This document shows positions 1 to 10,159 of a stretch of DNA of 64,000 nucleotides, in pieces (within the stretch, counting starts at the first letter, position 1; every line of letters starts with the position of its first letter). Source of the stretch: Spiroplasma endosymbiont of Aspidapion aeneum (GTDB lineage: Bacteria > Bacillota_I > Bacilli_A > Mycoplasmatales > Mycoplasmataceae); assembly GCF_964031045.1 (NCBI RefSeq), contig NZ_OZ034994.1, positions 558,001 to 622,000 of the forward strand, given 5' to 3'. The position numbers were made by a program, and so were the translations under genes. The notes below the pieces were generated by a model that saw nothing but the letters and a program-made list of their open reading frames with translations, searched no databases and was not told the DNA's origin.

Positions 1-399
1 TTATCACTATTTTTTTTAATGGGAGTTGTTCTTGCTAATCGAAAAAATTTATTTGATGCAATTTATTCATTATTTGTAATATATTTTGTAATAACATATG
101 TTTTAGAATTGTTAGTACATGTTTCTACTTTATTTCACGACATATTTTGGGTCTTTAAATATATATCTTTTTCTGGTTTATCGCAATTTGTTTTAAATTT
201 TGACAAACCAATTGAAGACCAATTAGTTTATATAAAATATGTTGCGTATAATTCAGAACCTGGTGAATACTATTCTTATAAAGAAGTAATAACTAGTGCT
301 TGAATTGTTATTCTTGTAGTGTTTACAAATTTATCGCTTGCATGTGGGTGTGTATTTCTTGCATTGAAAAATTTCAAAAATAAACATATATATGCTTAA
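1..399 (+). CDS. ABC transporter permease-like membrane protein, C-terminal part (cut by window edge)
   Basis: The frame is open from base 1, so the gene begins outside the window. It reads through TGA at 301 and stops at TAA 397-399. The visible 132 residues are very hydrophobic: a helix around residues 12-38, a more polar stretch (about residues 55-95) that may be a loop on one face, and a final helix ending in a short basic tail (KNFKNKHIYA). This is the shape of the last part of a multi-span permease. It precedes two damaged permeases and an ABC ATPase, so it probably belonged to the same transporter module. No substrate can be inferred. Confidence 0.6.
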
Positions 400-646
400 A
401 AAAAATTTATATAACCGTGGTGAAAATTAAGATAATATAATATTAGACAACCAACTAATAATCAGATTTAACAAAACCTTATTAAATGTGCTATAATATT
501 ATTGGTTTGCAAAATCTATTATAATAATTTTATTCAAAAATTTTATTTATTATAAATTGACCATATCATGCTATAAATGCTTATTGAGCAAAAGGAAAAG
601 GTTGATTAAAAATTAGCCAAATTTATTTCTCATAGAAAATATAAAT

Positions 647-1522
647 ATGCTTAAAGTAATATATTTACATACATTAAAAACTGCATTTGTAAGACTTCGT
701 TATATAATAGCATGAAGTCTTACTTTTTTGATCTCTCTTTTATCAATTTTGATGGCGTTTTTAGGTTCAAATATGCAAGTTTGGATTATCATATTTTTAA
801 TTATTAACATATTGTTTATTTCAATAATTAATATTATTTATTCAAATATTTTTTTTATAAAGCATAAAATTAATGGTTTATTAATATTAGAACAAAGGAG
901 CAAGGTCAAATTGATTAATTCTTTTTTTGCTAGACTTTTAGCAATTAAAACAATGACAATTTTTTACCTATTGATACTAATAGGCTTATATTTTATAATT
1001 GCAACCTCTAAAACTAATTATTGAGATTCATATATTTATGTTAATGATTATGGAACGGGTTTATTTTATTTAATAATATATGATCTTTTCTTTGGTTCAT
1101 TATGTACTTTATTGTCGTGTGCTTTATATAAAAAAGGTTCGATTATATTTCCAATGATTTTTACAATATTCTTGTGTTTTTTCCCATTAATTAATATGAT
1201 AATAGCTGCTAAAGTTAATCAAGAAGATGGGAATGTAAATGGGTCGGTTTTTAGTGATTTTGTTAATAATTCATTAACAAATGAACAAATATCAGACTTG
1301 CATGATTTATTTGATGCTAATCTAGTAAATAAACAAAATAGTCCATTAAAGTTTAACGGAAATGAGGATAACTATAGAAATAAAATATTAGCATTACTAC
1401 ATGAAGATGAATATTACTTAGAATAGAGTAATATAATCAACATTGGTGCAAATATAGGTGAAAAATATTCTGTTTTAGATATTATGCCAGATTTAATTAA
1501 TGCGCGCATTAATATGTTATAA
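647..1522 (+). pseudogene. Degenerate ABC permease subunit with internal TAG
   Basis: ATG 647 opens a frame that reads through two TGA codons (716, 1022) and meets TAG at 1424-1426. The same frame then continues for another 31 codons (GANIGEKYSVLDIMPDLINA) to TAA 1520-1522. The N-terminal half has four to five hydrophobic helices and a cytoplasmic EQRSKVKLIN motif. The next gene has the matching LEKRSKVKKQ motif, so the two are paralogous membrane subunits. This copy lacks the downstream part and the final TM helix found in the neighbour. The TAG could equally be a true end, giving a 259-residue protein; the coding-like continuation and damage in neighbouring genes favour decay. Confidence 0.55.
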
Positions 1523-2796
1523 AAAATATTTTTCTAACTAAGAAGATTTTAATCTATTTTTTATCATGTGTTTTTTTACAATTATTAATGATTTTAATAT
1601 TAACAATGACAATTAGTTTTTGGGCTGGCTTTTATTGCTGATTATATAGTTGTGTTTTATTTATTACATTTTATGGTTTATTTTCAACATATAGTATGTT
1701 TATTAGTGATTATCAAAAGCAAATTATTTTATTAGAAAAGAGAAGTAAGGTAAAAAAACAGCAGATATTTTGATCCCGGGTCCTTGCGCAAAAAACGGTT
1801 TTATGGTCTTATCTATTAATTATAACATTATCATTTATATTTTTTTCTGTAGTTAATCCAAAAAAAACTAGTTATTATGATGTAAATTTATCTATTTTAC
1901 CATATACATTTTTTATTTTTTTGTATGAATTTTTATTATTATTAGTTTTTCTAGCTTTTGTATTATCAAAAAACTCTATATTTTCTTTGGTGTGTCTTTC
2001 TATTTGCGGTGGATTGAACATTTTATTTCCATTTACCCAATCAATATCTACACCAATTACAATGCTATCTGGTAAAAATTCTCAAGATTATAATAGTCTA
2101 GACTATTATTATTCTATTGATCAATTAAATAAAAAAACAAAAAAGGACAGCGCTTTTAAAAACGAAATGGATTTTTTATCTTCTTGAGATATTACTAGAG
2201 GAAATGGGCTACTTGTAAACAATTTTTATAAAAATTCTAATAATGAATGAAGTTGAAAACAAATGATAAGCGCATTTGAAAATAATTATCCATCTATTTT
2301 CTTAGATGGTGAAGATAATAATATACAAAAAAACAATATTAAAATATCTCAAGAAGAATGAAATAATATCTTACAAACTTTTAATAATACTTGAGATAAT
2401 TATTTAAAATATTTTACAGATCGAGAAAAACCAATTGATATACTTAATAATCTTATTGGTTCTATTAAATTAGATGAATTAGATGATAAAATTAAATCTT
2501 TTTATATTCCGTGGTGGTCGAAAGTAATAAATGCTTTAAATATAAATTGGTTATTTACAAAAAATCTTCTTAGCGCAAATGCTAATCAACCTCTTGATTA
2601 TTATAAATTTAAAACATATGAACATAACATTATTTTTCAATATCCAATTGACAATATTACATTATCAAAATTTAATCGAAGTGGTTATTGATTCTATAAT
2701 GTTAATATCGATAAAGAATATTCTGTTTATGGTATTATATCCATAATAGTATTTACAATGAGTATTAATTTAATCTTATATATAAAAAGATGATAG
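1514..2796 (+). pseudogene. ABC permease subunit with damaged start region
   Basis: The frame runs from TAA 1510-1512 to TAG 2794-2796 and encodes N-terminal TM helices, a large polar loop (about 220 residues, rich in N, D, K and W) and a last TM helix ending KRW. The first in-frame ATG, at 1588, lies inside the first helix. ATG 1514 is better placed but out of frame. Removing one AT pair near 1518 would give MLKNIFLTKK, which resembles the paralogue's start (MLKVIYLHTL). A two-base insertion in the start region is therefore likely. If translated, initiation would be at 1588 or at a non-ATG codon. Its stop lies 11 bases before the ABC ATPase start. Confidence 0.55.
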
Positions 2797-2807
2797 GAGA
2801 AATTTTT

Positions 2808-3523
2808 ATGTTAGAAATAAAAAATTTAAAAAAACTATATAAAAATGGTGCTGGTATAAGTGGTGTTAATATTAATATTGAAGAGGGACAAATTGTTGGT
2901 TTAATTGGAAAAAATGGTGCTGGTAAAACAACGCTTATAAAAACTATTTTTAATGAAATCAATAAAAATGAAGGAGAAATATTTTTTAATGGTCAAAATA
3001 TTGATACTCAAAGTGTAAATTATTTTTCATATTTACCAGACAGCCCACCGGTTGGGGTTAAAGTAAAAGATTATTTATTGTATTATGCTGCTCTAAATAA
3101 AATAGATAAAAATTCAGCAAAATCTGGAGCAGAATATTTACTTAATTATTTCAAATTAACAGAATATGCTAATAAAACATTCCAATCTTTATCTGCTGGA
3201 ATGCAAAAAAAAGCTTTATTGGCTTGTGCTCTAATAATAAAAGCTAAAATCATATTTTTAGATGAACCAACCGCTAATTTGGTCTACAAACAAGAATTGA
3301 GTTTATTAAAATTTTAAAACAAGTTGCAAAATCAACAAAAACATCTATTTTTATAACATCTCACATTCTAGATGAGTTAAATGGTTTTATTGAAAAACTT
3401 TATATTATTAAAAATGGTCATATAGTATATGAAACAATGATTAATGACAAAGATGATATTGCAAAAATATATATTGAAAAAGCTGGAATTGAAGAAGATA
3501 AATTTGAGGAATTTAAATATTAA
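2808..3523 (+). pseudogene. ABC transporter ATPase, one-base deletion frameshift
   Basis: ATG 2808 follows the Shine-Dalgarno sequence AGGAG at 2795-2799. The protein has Walker A GKNGAGKTT, the signature LSAGMQ and Walker B IIFLDEPTAN, then leaves frame at about 3281-3284 and stops at TAA 3315-3317. Downstream sequence in another frame restores the family: LQTRIEFIKILKQ, the H-loop ITSHILDELN and a normal C-terminus ending at TAA 3521-3523. Reading NLD-LQTR needs one extra A between GG and T near 3282, so a single base has been lost right after Walker B. The truncated 169-residue product would lack the D-loop and switch His. It was probably the energiser of the preceding permeases. Confidence 0.85.
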
Positions 3524-3613
3524 TTATCCTATACATATACAAACCCACTGTTAAATATAGATAAATATTATGAAAAACTCAATTCTATAATCAAGATAGT
3601 AGTTTAAATTATC

Positions 3614-3639
3614 GAACTTTTTGAGTTCTATTTTTTTTT
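3614..3639 (+). terminator. Rho-independent terminator after ABC module
   Basis: Inverted repeat GAACT/AGTTC around a five-base loop (3614-3628) is followed by a run of nine T (3631-3639). It lies 90 bases past the stop of the frameshifted ATPase gene. The remainder of the gap 3524-3897 is AT-rich with no open frame of note, apart from the promoter near its right end. Confidence 0.75.
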
Positions 3640-3866
3640 ATTTTATAATTCTTGGTAATTATCTATCAAAAATAGGGGTGATATATGTTATTTATCTATG
3701 TTTAAAATATACAAAAAATATACCCAATATAATAAAAATCTTTGCATTTAACCTTTTATTGACCAAAAATAACACTTAGGTGATAATGGATAAATATTGT
3801 GTATTACTTTTTTTAAAAATATAAATATTTATTTAGAGAATGATAATAAAAAGGGGGTTTTTATGG

Positions 3867-3893
3867 TATAATTAAATGAGTATATGGGGAAGG
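3867..3893 (+). promoter_or_regulatory. -10 box and strong RBS for the 3898 operon
   Basis: TATAAT at 3867-3872 lies 25 bases before the ATG, with a purine-rich ribosome binding site GGGGAAGG ending five bases before ATG 3898. No convincing -35 box is seen, which is common in mollicutes. This would drive the four-gene block 3898-8133. Confidence 0.55.
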
Positions 3894-3897
3894 TTAT

Positions 3898-5661
3898 ATG
3901 TTGCTAAGAAAAATAATTGCAAATAATTTTATTTATCCAGGAGAACAGGTTTTTGAATATGATAATAACAATCTAATTGATGGGACTTATTATTCATTAG
4001 AACATCTTGTAGATATTATTGACCTATTTAATGGTGAATGAAGAAATGATAAATTATCTTTTGCAAGATGATATCCAAAGTTTGTTAAAAGAACTGATAA
4101 TATGGACCTAAATATCGATGCTCTAATAGTTTTGTCTGATGATGAACTAAAAGAAATGAACGATTTAATTTCTAATTTTAATTTTAAGAGACAAAAATCT
4201 AAAATTTGATATTATTCAATTAAGTGCATTTATCCGTACATTTTTCCAATTGTAACACTGATTCCAGCGGATTATAAAAAAGATGATATAATTCCTATCG
4301 GTGGACATTATGAAAAATTTTTTAAAGATTTTTACTCAAAAAGAGAAATCATTATTACAAAAATAATATCAACAATTGGAGCTTTAAGAGAAGAGTATTT
4401 TGCAATTGGAGACTTATTAAATGAAACATCTAAAGATAAAATTATCTCAGGTGAAGAAAAACAACACAAATTAAAATTACAAAAATTACTTTTATCAATA
4501 TTAAGACATGAAGATATTTTTATAAAAAAACTCGCAAAGTTAACAATTTCCTTTCCTGAGGGTGATGTTGCACATTTTGGGAGTGAAAAACAATATTTTG
4601 CCAACTCACAAGATGTTATTGATCTTTTGCAAGAAAATACAGATTTAGCAGCCAATGAAAAATTAAGAAATGATTTTATTGATATAATGTGAAAACATTA
4701 TTTCTATGACCTAGGGTTTATGTTTGGAACAAAATCATCGGTTGATATTTTAGAATTGGCAAGAATTCTTCAAAAAAATTATTGTGAAAGAGGGGTTAAT
4801 TCGAAAGAATTAATTGACTTTTTATTTTTAAATGTTGGGACAAAAAACATTGGAAGTAGAGATGGTGTAAAAACAAAAAAATTATTGATTAGTGAGTTAG
4901 ACATAATTGATAAGAAAATAAATAATGTTAAGCCTTTCTTTCCAATTGAAGATGAGGATGATATTTTACAACAATTTAGAATAGAAGAAGAAAGAAAAAG
5001 AAGAAAAATAGTCCCTTTAACAATATTACGTAGAATGGAACCAGAATCTTTAGACCAAGAAAATGAGTCACGTAAACTTTCTAAGCCTAAAAAAATTGAA
5101 AATAAAACCGCCAATAAACCATCAAAAAAAATATTGAATAAAAAAGCCAACATTGTAGCTAAAAAATCAAATATTATAAATAAAAATTCAAGTAAAGCGA
5201 AAATAATTGCTCAAAAAACAATATCTCGTCGACCAGCAACTAGCCAAAAGTTTAATTCTTCAATTATTAAAAAAAATAGCAAACCAATTATTAAGAAAAG
5301 TGTTGTTTCTAAAAAAGTTATTCCAATTAATCAACCAAAAAGAGTTAGTCCAGCCAAAATGGTATATGATGCATCAAAACGACCAATAATCAACTTAGAA
5401 GATATTGTTGTTGTTGAAAAAACAAGTAAAATTGTAAAAACAAAACCCACTAATACAAAACCAAGAACACAAACTGTATCAAAACCTAAAAATACTAGTG
5501 CAAAAACAAGTGTAAATAAACAAAAAATTTCAGATCGTGAGGATAATAATTTTAACACTAAATCTGAAATAAATAATATGTATAAACTTCCAGAAAAAGG
5601 TGAAGATTGAATATTACCAGAAAAGGTAAATGATATAACTAAAAATAGAAAGTATAAGTAA
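3898..5661 (+). CDS. Uncharacterised 587-residue protein with Lys-rich basic tail
   Basis: I do not recognise this family. ATG 3898 has a strong upstream RBS, and the frame reads through TGA at about 4039, 4069, 4207, 4690 and 5608 to TAA 5659-5661. Residues 1-360 look like a folded, mostly alpha-helical domain containing several W/F/Y-rich segments (YYSIKCIYPYIF, MWKHYFYDLGFMFG). Residues about 375-560 form a low-complexity tail of K, S, T, N and P with repeated KK and PK motifs; such tails often bind nucleic acid or an acidic partner. No signal peptide or TM helix is evident. Its stop overlaps the next start (TAATG), indicating translational coupling to the SEC-C protein. Confidence 0.8.
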
Positions 5662-6971
5662 TGCCAAAAAAAGATGACGAATTAGAAGATTTTTTCAGTG
5701 AAATAGATCTCTTTAAAGAGTTAAGAGATACTAAAATAAAAGATGAAGATAAATCAAAATTTTTAAATGAAATAAAAACTAATTGATATCTAGATTCAGA
5801 TAGTATAAATTTTTTAATTGAAAATAATATCAATTTTTTTACATTTATCGGTTCTAAATGCTTTTGTATGAGTAATAAGAATTTTGAAAATTGTCATTTG
5901 TCACAAGTATCTAATATTATAGATGATAAATATATATGTAGTTATGAAGCACTTAAAGATAATAAACTATGGGAACAATATTTACATTGGTCTAAAAATT
6001 TCATTTTACAATCAAGAGAAGAGTTCGATCAAAATATAAAATGTCAATTTATAGATTGTAACAATAATGCTAAAAATGTAAATCTTTATCAAAATCTCGA
6101 TTTGGGAATATATTTATCCTCAGTTAAGGAAAATTTTTTAGATATTATGTCAATCATGGGTTCAGTATTTTTTAAACAAGTTGAACCAGAAGCTTTTATT
6201 TTTTCTGGTTTATGCACAGAATGTGATAAAAAAATCACAACATTAGAAAAAAATATTGATAAATTATCAGATCTTGAAAAAATTTCTGTTTTATATAGAA
6301 CGGTATTATTTAAAAAATATTTCTTAGGATTTAAGCATTTTATATTAACAAAAGAATATCTTCAATATTATAATTCAATCAAACTTGATGGATATAAAAA
6401 CTTAATGACTTATCATATTAAAAAGGTATTAAATGAATATATTTATATATGTGAATTACAAGAAACATTTAAGGAAGTTTTAAAATCAAAAGAAAATAAT
6501 AAACTATCAATTTTTGAATTTAGAGTCAAAGGGGAAGATAATTTTACAATTAAGGATACTTTTATGCCCCAAGTTATCCCAGAAACTTTTGAAACAATTA
6601 ATGCAAACAATAATCTTTTTATCAAGTCAAGAATGGGTGTTATTAATATCTTTAAAATCAAAGATGAATTTTTAGCAATTATGTGTATTGATAGAAATGA
6701 TGTAATGTTAAAGAATTATTTTTCTTATTGAAAAAATTTATTAAAAAATTATACAAAGGAAACAGAATGTTTTATTACAAATATTTCCCTAATTGTTAGT
6801 GACAATATTTTAGTTAAAGAAGAATGGTTTAATAAATTAGATATTAATGATAAAGTCGTTATTTCAATGTTTAATAAAATTCGTTTTGATAGCCCAAAGG
6901 ATGGAAAAGATCTTTTAACAATTAAGATGCTGTCTAACTTTGGTAAAGGTAACAATTTCTTTAGTTATTAA
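5661..6971 (+). CDS. SEC-C motif zinc-binding protein of unknown function
   Basis: 436 residues, starting at the ATG overlapping the previous stop. Residues 67-79 read CFCMSNKNFENCH, the C-x-C-x8-C-H zinc ligand pattern of the SEC-C motif. A second Cys set follows: C128-x4-C133 and C185-x2-C188 in SGLCTECDKKI. That second set and the following aromatic/helical stretch (ISVLYRTVLFKKYF) resemble uncharacterised SEC-C proteins with an 'F-x-G-F-C-x2-H-D' core that I recall from diverse bacteria; this part is from memory and less certain. The SEC-C call rests on visible residues. Reads through TGA (Trp) at 5784 and 6729. Coupled upstream to the Lys-rich protein and followed by a small acidic protein and a HEPN-like protein. 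Confidence 0.7.
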
Positions 6972-7018
6972 ATACATTAGATTAGTTTTTATGGTAATAT
7001 ATATGTATGGTTGGTCAA

Positions 7019-7174
7019 ATGAAAAAAGATAAAATAAATAATACAGTAGAGGAAATTAATAATATTGAAAATGAAATTGATGAAACAATTTCTATTTTAG
7101 ATTTTGATACTGACGGACAACAAGATGATAGTAAACAAATATACCAAAATATAAAGAATAAAAAGGAAAAATAA
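7019..7174 (+). CDS. Small acidic protein (51 residues)
   Basis: A short open frame from ATG 7019 to TAA 7172-7174, ending two bases before the next ATG. The product is highly charged and acidic in its middle (NEIDETISILDFDTDGQQDD), with basic ends; it is probably helical at the start. No clear Shine-Dalgarno is present. The very tight junction to the HEPN-like gene argues that it is real and co-translated. It could be a small partner or regulator of a neighbour, but nothing in its sequence proves that. Confidence 0.5.
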   Translation: MKKDKINNTVEEINNIENEIDETISILDFDTDGQQDDSKQIYQNIKNKKEK

Positions 7175-7176
7175 TT

Positions 7177-8133
7177 ATGGCAAAAGTTAAAGATGTTAAC
7201 GAATTTACTAAAGTTGTTATCGACTCTATAACTTTGTACATAGAAAATAACCTAAAAATTCAAGATAAATGAAAACTATTAAATCAATCAATATATGATA
7301 TCCTTATTGCTGAGAAAAAATTGCGTAGATATTTTGTTACTAAGAAGATTATAAATGGTGTTGCAGAATCTATTGCAGATGAATTGGCTGATGTGTTTAA
7401 CCAATCCGAGGAAGTATTTAGTTCATTTACAACAGAATCTGTTTCTGAGACTGTTGAAAATCTTGATAGTAATATAATCAATGTATTTAACCTCATTAAA
7501 GACAATGTGGAACTATATAATGAATTTTTAACAATAAATTTTTCAAAATTACCAAAAACAAAAATAGATTTTAAATATTGTCTAGAGTGATATTCAGATC
7601 TTTATGGTGAAAGTATATCCAATTTATCTAGTAAAACAAATAGTCAACAACAAAATAATAATCAAGGAATTACATTTACAAATGATTTTTGACAGCTATT
7701 TAAATATTTATTTTCATGTTTAGAACAGTTAACAATTGAATTTAATTCTTATAAAAATAATATTAAGTTCAATGAACTTAAAAAAAATTATCCAATATTA
7801 AAAAATGAAATATTGTTAGATTTTAGTTTAAATTTTTGTGATAGAAATACTACCATTTTTCAATATCAAACATTAGAACCAAATAAATCTAATTTATTAG
7901 AGGTGGCTGCATTTGATAATATATTTAAAAAATATGCAAATTTATTTCCTTCAATAAAATTAATATCTGAAATTCGCAATCTCTTAGAACATAGATCGAA
8001 TTCATTTAATCTTGACTTTTCTATTATAAGTTTTGACTTTATATCATATATAACAAATAACCTAGTTTTTATGATTTTAATATCTGCGCTTTCTTCTTCT
8101 AATACTTTAGATATTGAAAAATTTTCCAATTAG
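7177..8133 (+). CDS. Putative HEPN-domain protein (LA2681-like motif)
   Basis: 318 residues; ATG 7177 is two bases after the previous stop, TGA codons at 7270, 7588 and 7690 read as Trp, TAG 8131-8133. Largely helical. Near the C-terminus IRNLLEHRS places R267 and H272 as R-x4-H, the HEPN ribonuclease signature, in a context much like the 'RNALEH' of LA2681-type HEPN proteins. The helices after the motif (ISYITNNLVFMILISAL) fit the last HEPN helix. A Gln/Asn-rich linker (about residues 158-168) separates an N-terminal helical part. HEPN proteins are commonly toxins or RNases; activity here is inference. Its 3' end overlaps the convergent gene by 27 bases. Confidence 0.5.
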
Positions 8134-9492
8134 AACAAAATCTTTAAACTTTGGATGACATATAAATGATAATAATAGTAGATATATATTATGTATATCT
8201 CTAAGATATAAATTATAAATAAGGTCATATTTTTTGTCTTCTAATTCCTTATTGAGATATAAATCAACTAAGAAAGTGTCTACTTTTTCTTCAAAATTAT
8301 AATCATATTTTTTTATGAAATGATATTGATATTTTTCAACCTCTTTTAATATTTCTGTAATATAAAGTGTATTAACAAATGGATTAGAATTAAATAAATT
8401 AACCATATTCTTATAATCATTCAATAATTTTGAAATATTGCTATATTTTGCTTCTCAATTTTTATAATTACTTATAATTCATTTTAATTGATTATCCTGA
8501 AAATCTTGCTTGCTTACATCAGTGTTAAAATTCAAAGTTGTAATTTTTGCTTTTAATTTTTGATTCTTATGAGATATTTTCTTAAGCTTGTAATTTGTTA
8601 AAAATTTAAAGTATTTATTATTAAATTCTTCATCTTCATCTTCATTTTTTTTATTTACCAAATTATTAACAAATGTTAATTGTCGAATAAGTAATGGTTT
8701 ATAAGAAAAATTGTAAGATAAATATTTAGAAAATATTAAATCTGTAATTTGTTTATTATATTCTTCTATCTTTTCTATTGATATTACATCTCAATAAATG
8801 AGCCAGTTTATTGTTTGTCCTTTAAAAGAGTAAAGAAATACTTGAAAGTAGTTTCAAAAAATATTTCAAGATTGATATACATTTTTTTCTTCTATTTTTC
8901 AATTCAAAATTTCTTCAAATTTTTCAAAGAATTTTCTTGAGAATTGGCCATTAATTTCTTGGTCATAAAACACTTTTTCAATTATTGAAAAAGTGTTAAA
9001 TCCCTTAGATCATAATTTATTATCTGCAATCATATTGTAGTATATTTTTTTTAATTTAAATAGGGGAAGATTACTATTGTTAAAAACAATCTCAAAACGT
9101 AGATCTGTAATTGATAGGCTATTAATTTGCATAAAATGTAAGATTTTAATATATTTGGTTTGTTTAGGGTCAAAATAATTTTTTGCAAACCCTTCAAACA
9201 TTCTTTGACGATTTGCAAATATTAGATTGTCAAATCTTTCTTTTTCTTGAATTGACATTTTAATATATTTTTCGATCGGAACATACATGTCGTTTGAATT
9301 GCCTTCATTAAATGTTAGTCCACAATAAGAAACCCATAGTTCTTTGCGAATTTTTTTTAAAAGATGTTTATTTTGATGTGATATTCCAAGGTAAAAATAA
9401 TCACTTAAACCTTTAAAATATAATTTATATATATAAGATTTTTTGCCTAAATTATTGTAAAAAGACTCATCAAAAAGATTATTTTTCATCAT
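8107..9492 (-). CDS. Uncharacterised 461-residue protein, possible degenerate GIY-YIG N-terminus
   Basis: On the minus strand one frame joins from ATG 9492 (or ATG 9489, better spaced from AGGA) to TAA at 8107-8109, with TGA codons read as Trp. The protein is rich in F, Y, W, K and N and appears soluble. Residues about 19-40, SYIYKLYF...YFYLGIS, loosely recall the paired GIY / YIG strands of GIY-YIG nucleases, but the other catalytic residues cannot be placed, so this is only a lead. The C-terminal 130 residues are helical. The gene is convergent with the HEPN-like gene and overlaps its end, with no terminator visible between them. Confidence 0.7.
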
Positions 9493-9677
9493 ATTCCTGT
9501 TATCTATTTTTATTGTAATTTGTTTTTATTAATTATTATATCATTTATTACTAATGATGTTTATAAATTAATTATAGATTGCTATTGGGGAATATGTTTT
9601 TCTTTAATATGTTTTTAAAGAAATGATAATATATCTTGAAAATGTTAACTAAATGTGCAAAAAATGATTAATTAATG

Positions 9678-9683
9678 TATAAT
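9678..9683 (+). promoter_or_regulatory. -10 box for the 9707 gene
   Basis: TATAAT at 9678-9683 lies 29 bases before ATG 9707, followed by the strong RBS AAAGGAGAAGG. It sits in the 214-base divergent gap between the minus-strand orphan gene and the small basic protein. Confidence 0.6.
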
Positions 9684-9706
9684 AATTACAATAAAGGAGA
9701 AGGAAA

Positions 9707-10042
9707 ATGGCTAAAAATAATAAACTTGACCCTGAATTCTTAAAGAGACTAGGATATTCAAGAACAGAAGCTGCTTTAGTGAGAGGGACACATCCATTAT
9801 CATTGGAACATGTTGATGATAACTTTGAAAATTTACCACAAGGTGTTAAAAATTCAATTGCAATTAAAAAGAATATTGCTACAATCTTAAATAAAGGTCA
9901 AACTGATAATTCAATTACTTCAATGAGAGCAAGACACACTATTGATGGTAAAGCATTAGACAGAAAAAGAGCTGTAGAATTAAGAGAACAAAGAAAATCT
10001 ATTTTTGATGAAAATAGAAAAAATCATAAATATTCAGGTTAA
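9707..10042 (+). CDS. Small basic protein of unknown function (111 residues)
   Basis: ATG 9707 is preceded by a near-ideal RBS and a TATAAT box, and the gene is closed by a hairpin terminator, so it is a well-expressed single-gene unit. The protein has no TM helix or signal. It begins MAKNNKLDPEFLKRLGYSRT, has a central QGVKNSIAIKKNIATILNKG stretch, and ends in an Arg/Lys-rich helix (ALDRKRAVELREQRKSIFDE). Its base composition is less AT-rich than the surroundings, as in conserved highly expressed genes. The basic character suggests ribosome or nucleic acid association, but I do not recognise the family. Confidence 0.8.
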   Translation: MAKNNKLDPEFLKRLGYSRTEAALVRGTHPLSLEHVDDNFENLPQGVKNSIAIKKNIATILNKGQTDNSITSMRARHTIDGKALDRKRAVELREQRKSIFDENRKNHKYSG

Positions 10043-10074
10043 ATAAAAGAATTTAACTATTATAATGAAGAGGA

Positions 10075-10111
10075 AAAAAGACTTTTTAGATAATTCTAAA
10101 AGTTTTTTTTT
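10075..10111 (+). terminator. Rho-independent terminator
   Basis: ACTTTTTAGA (10081-10090) pairs with TCTAAAAGT (10095-10103) around a short loop, followed by T9. It lies 33 bases after the small basic protein gene and separates it from ruvA. Confidence 0.8.
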
Positions 10112-10159
10112 ACACTTTTTTTGTAAATTGGTTGTATATATTTTTAGAGGTGAAAAAAG

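Noticed and set aside
400-646. Possible coding remnant between the first two genes
   Set aside because: No frame longer than a few dozen codons and no motif; only AT-rich sequence with possible -10 boxes.
4332-5558. Minus-strand open frames opposite the Lys-rich protein
   Set aside because: They mirror a well-supported plus-strand gene with RBS and are Ser/Phe/Leu-rich as expected from complementing Lys/Glu codons.
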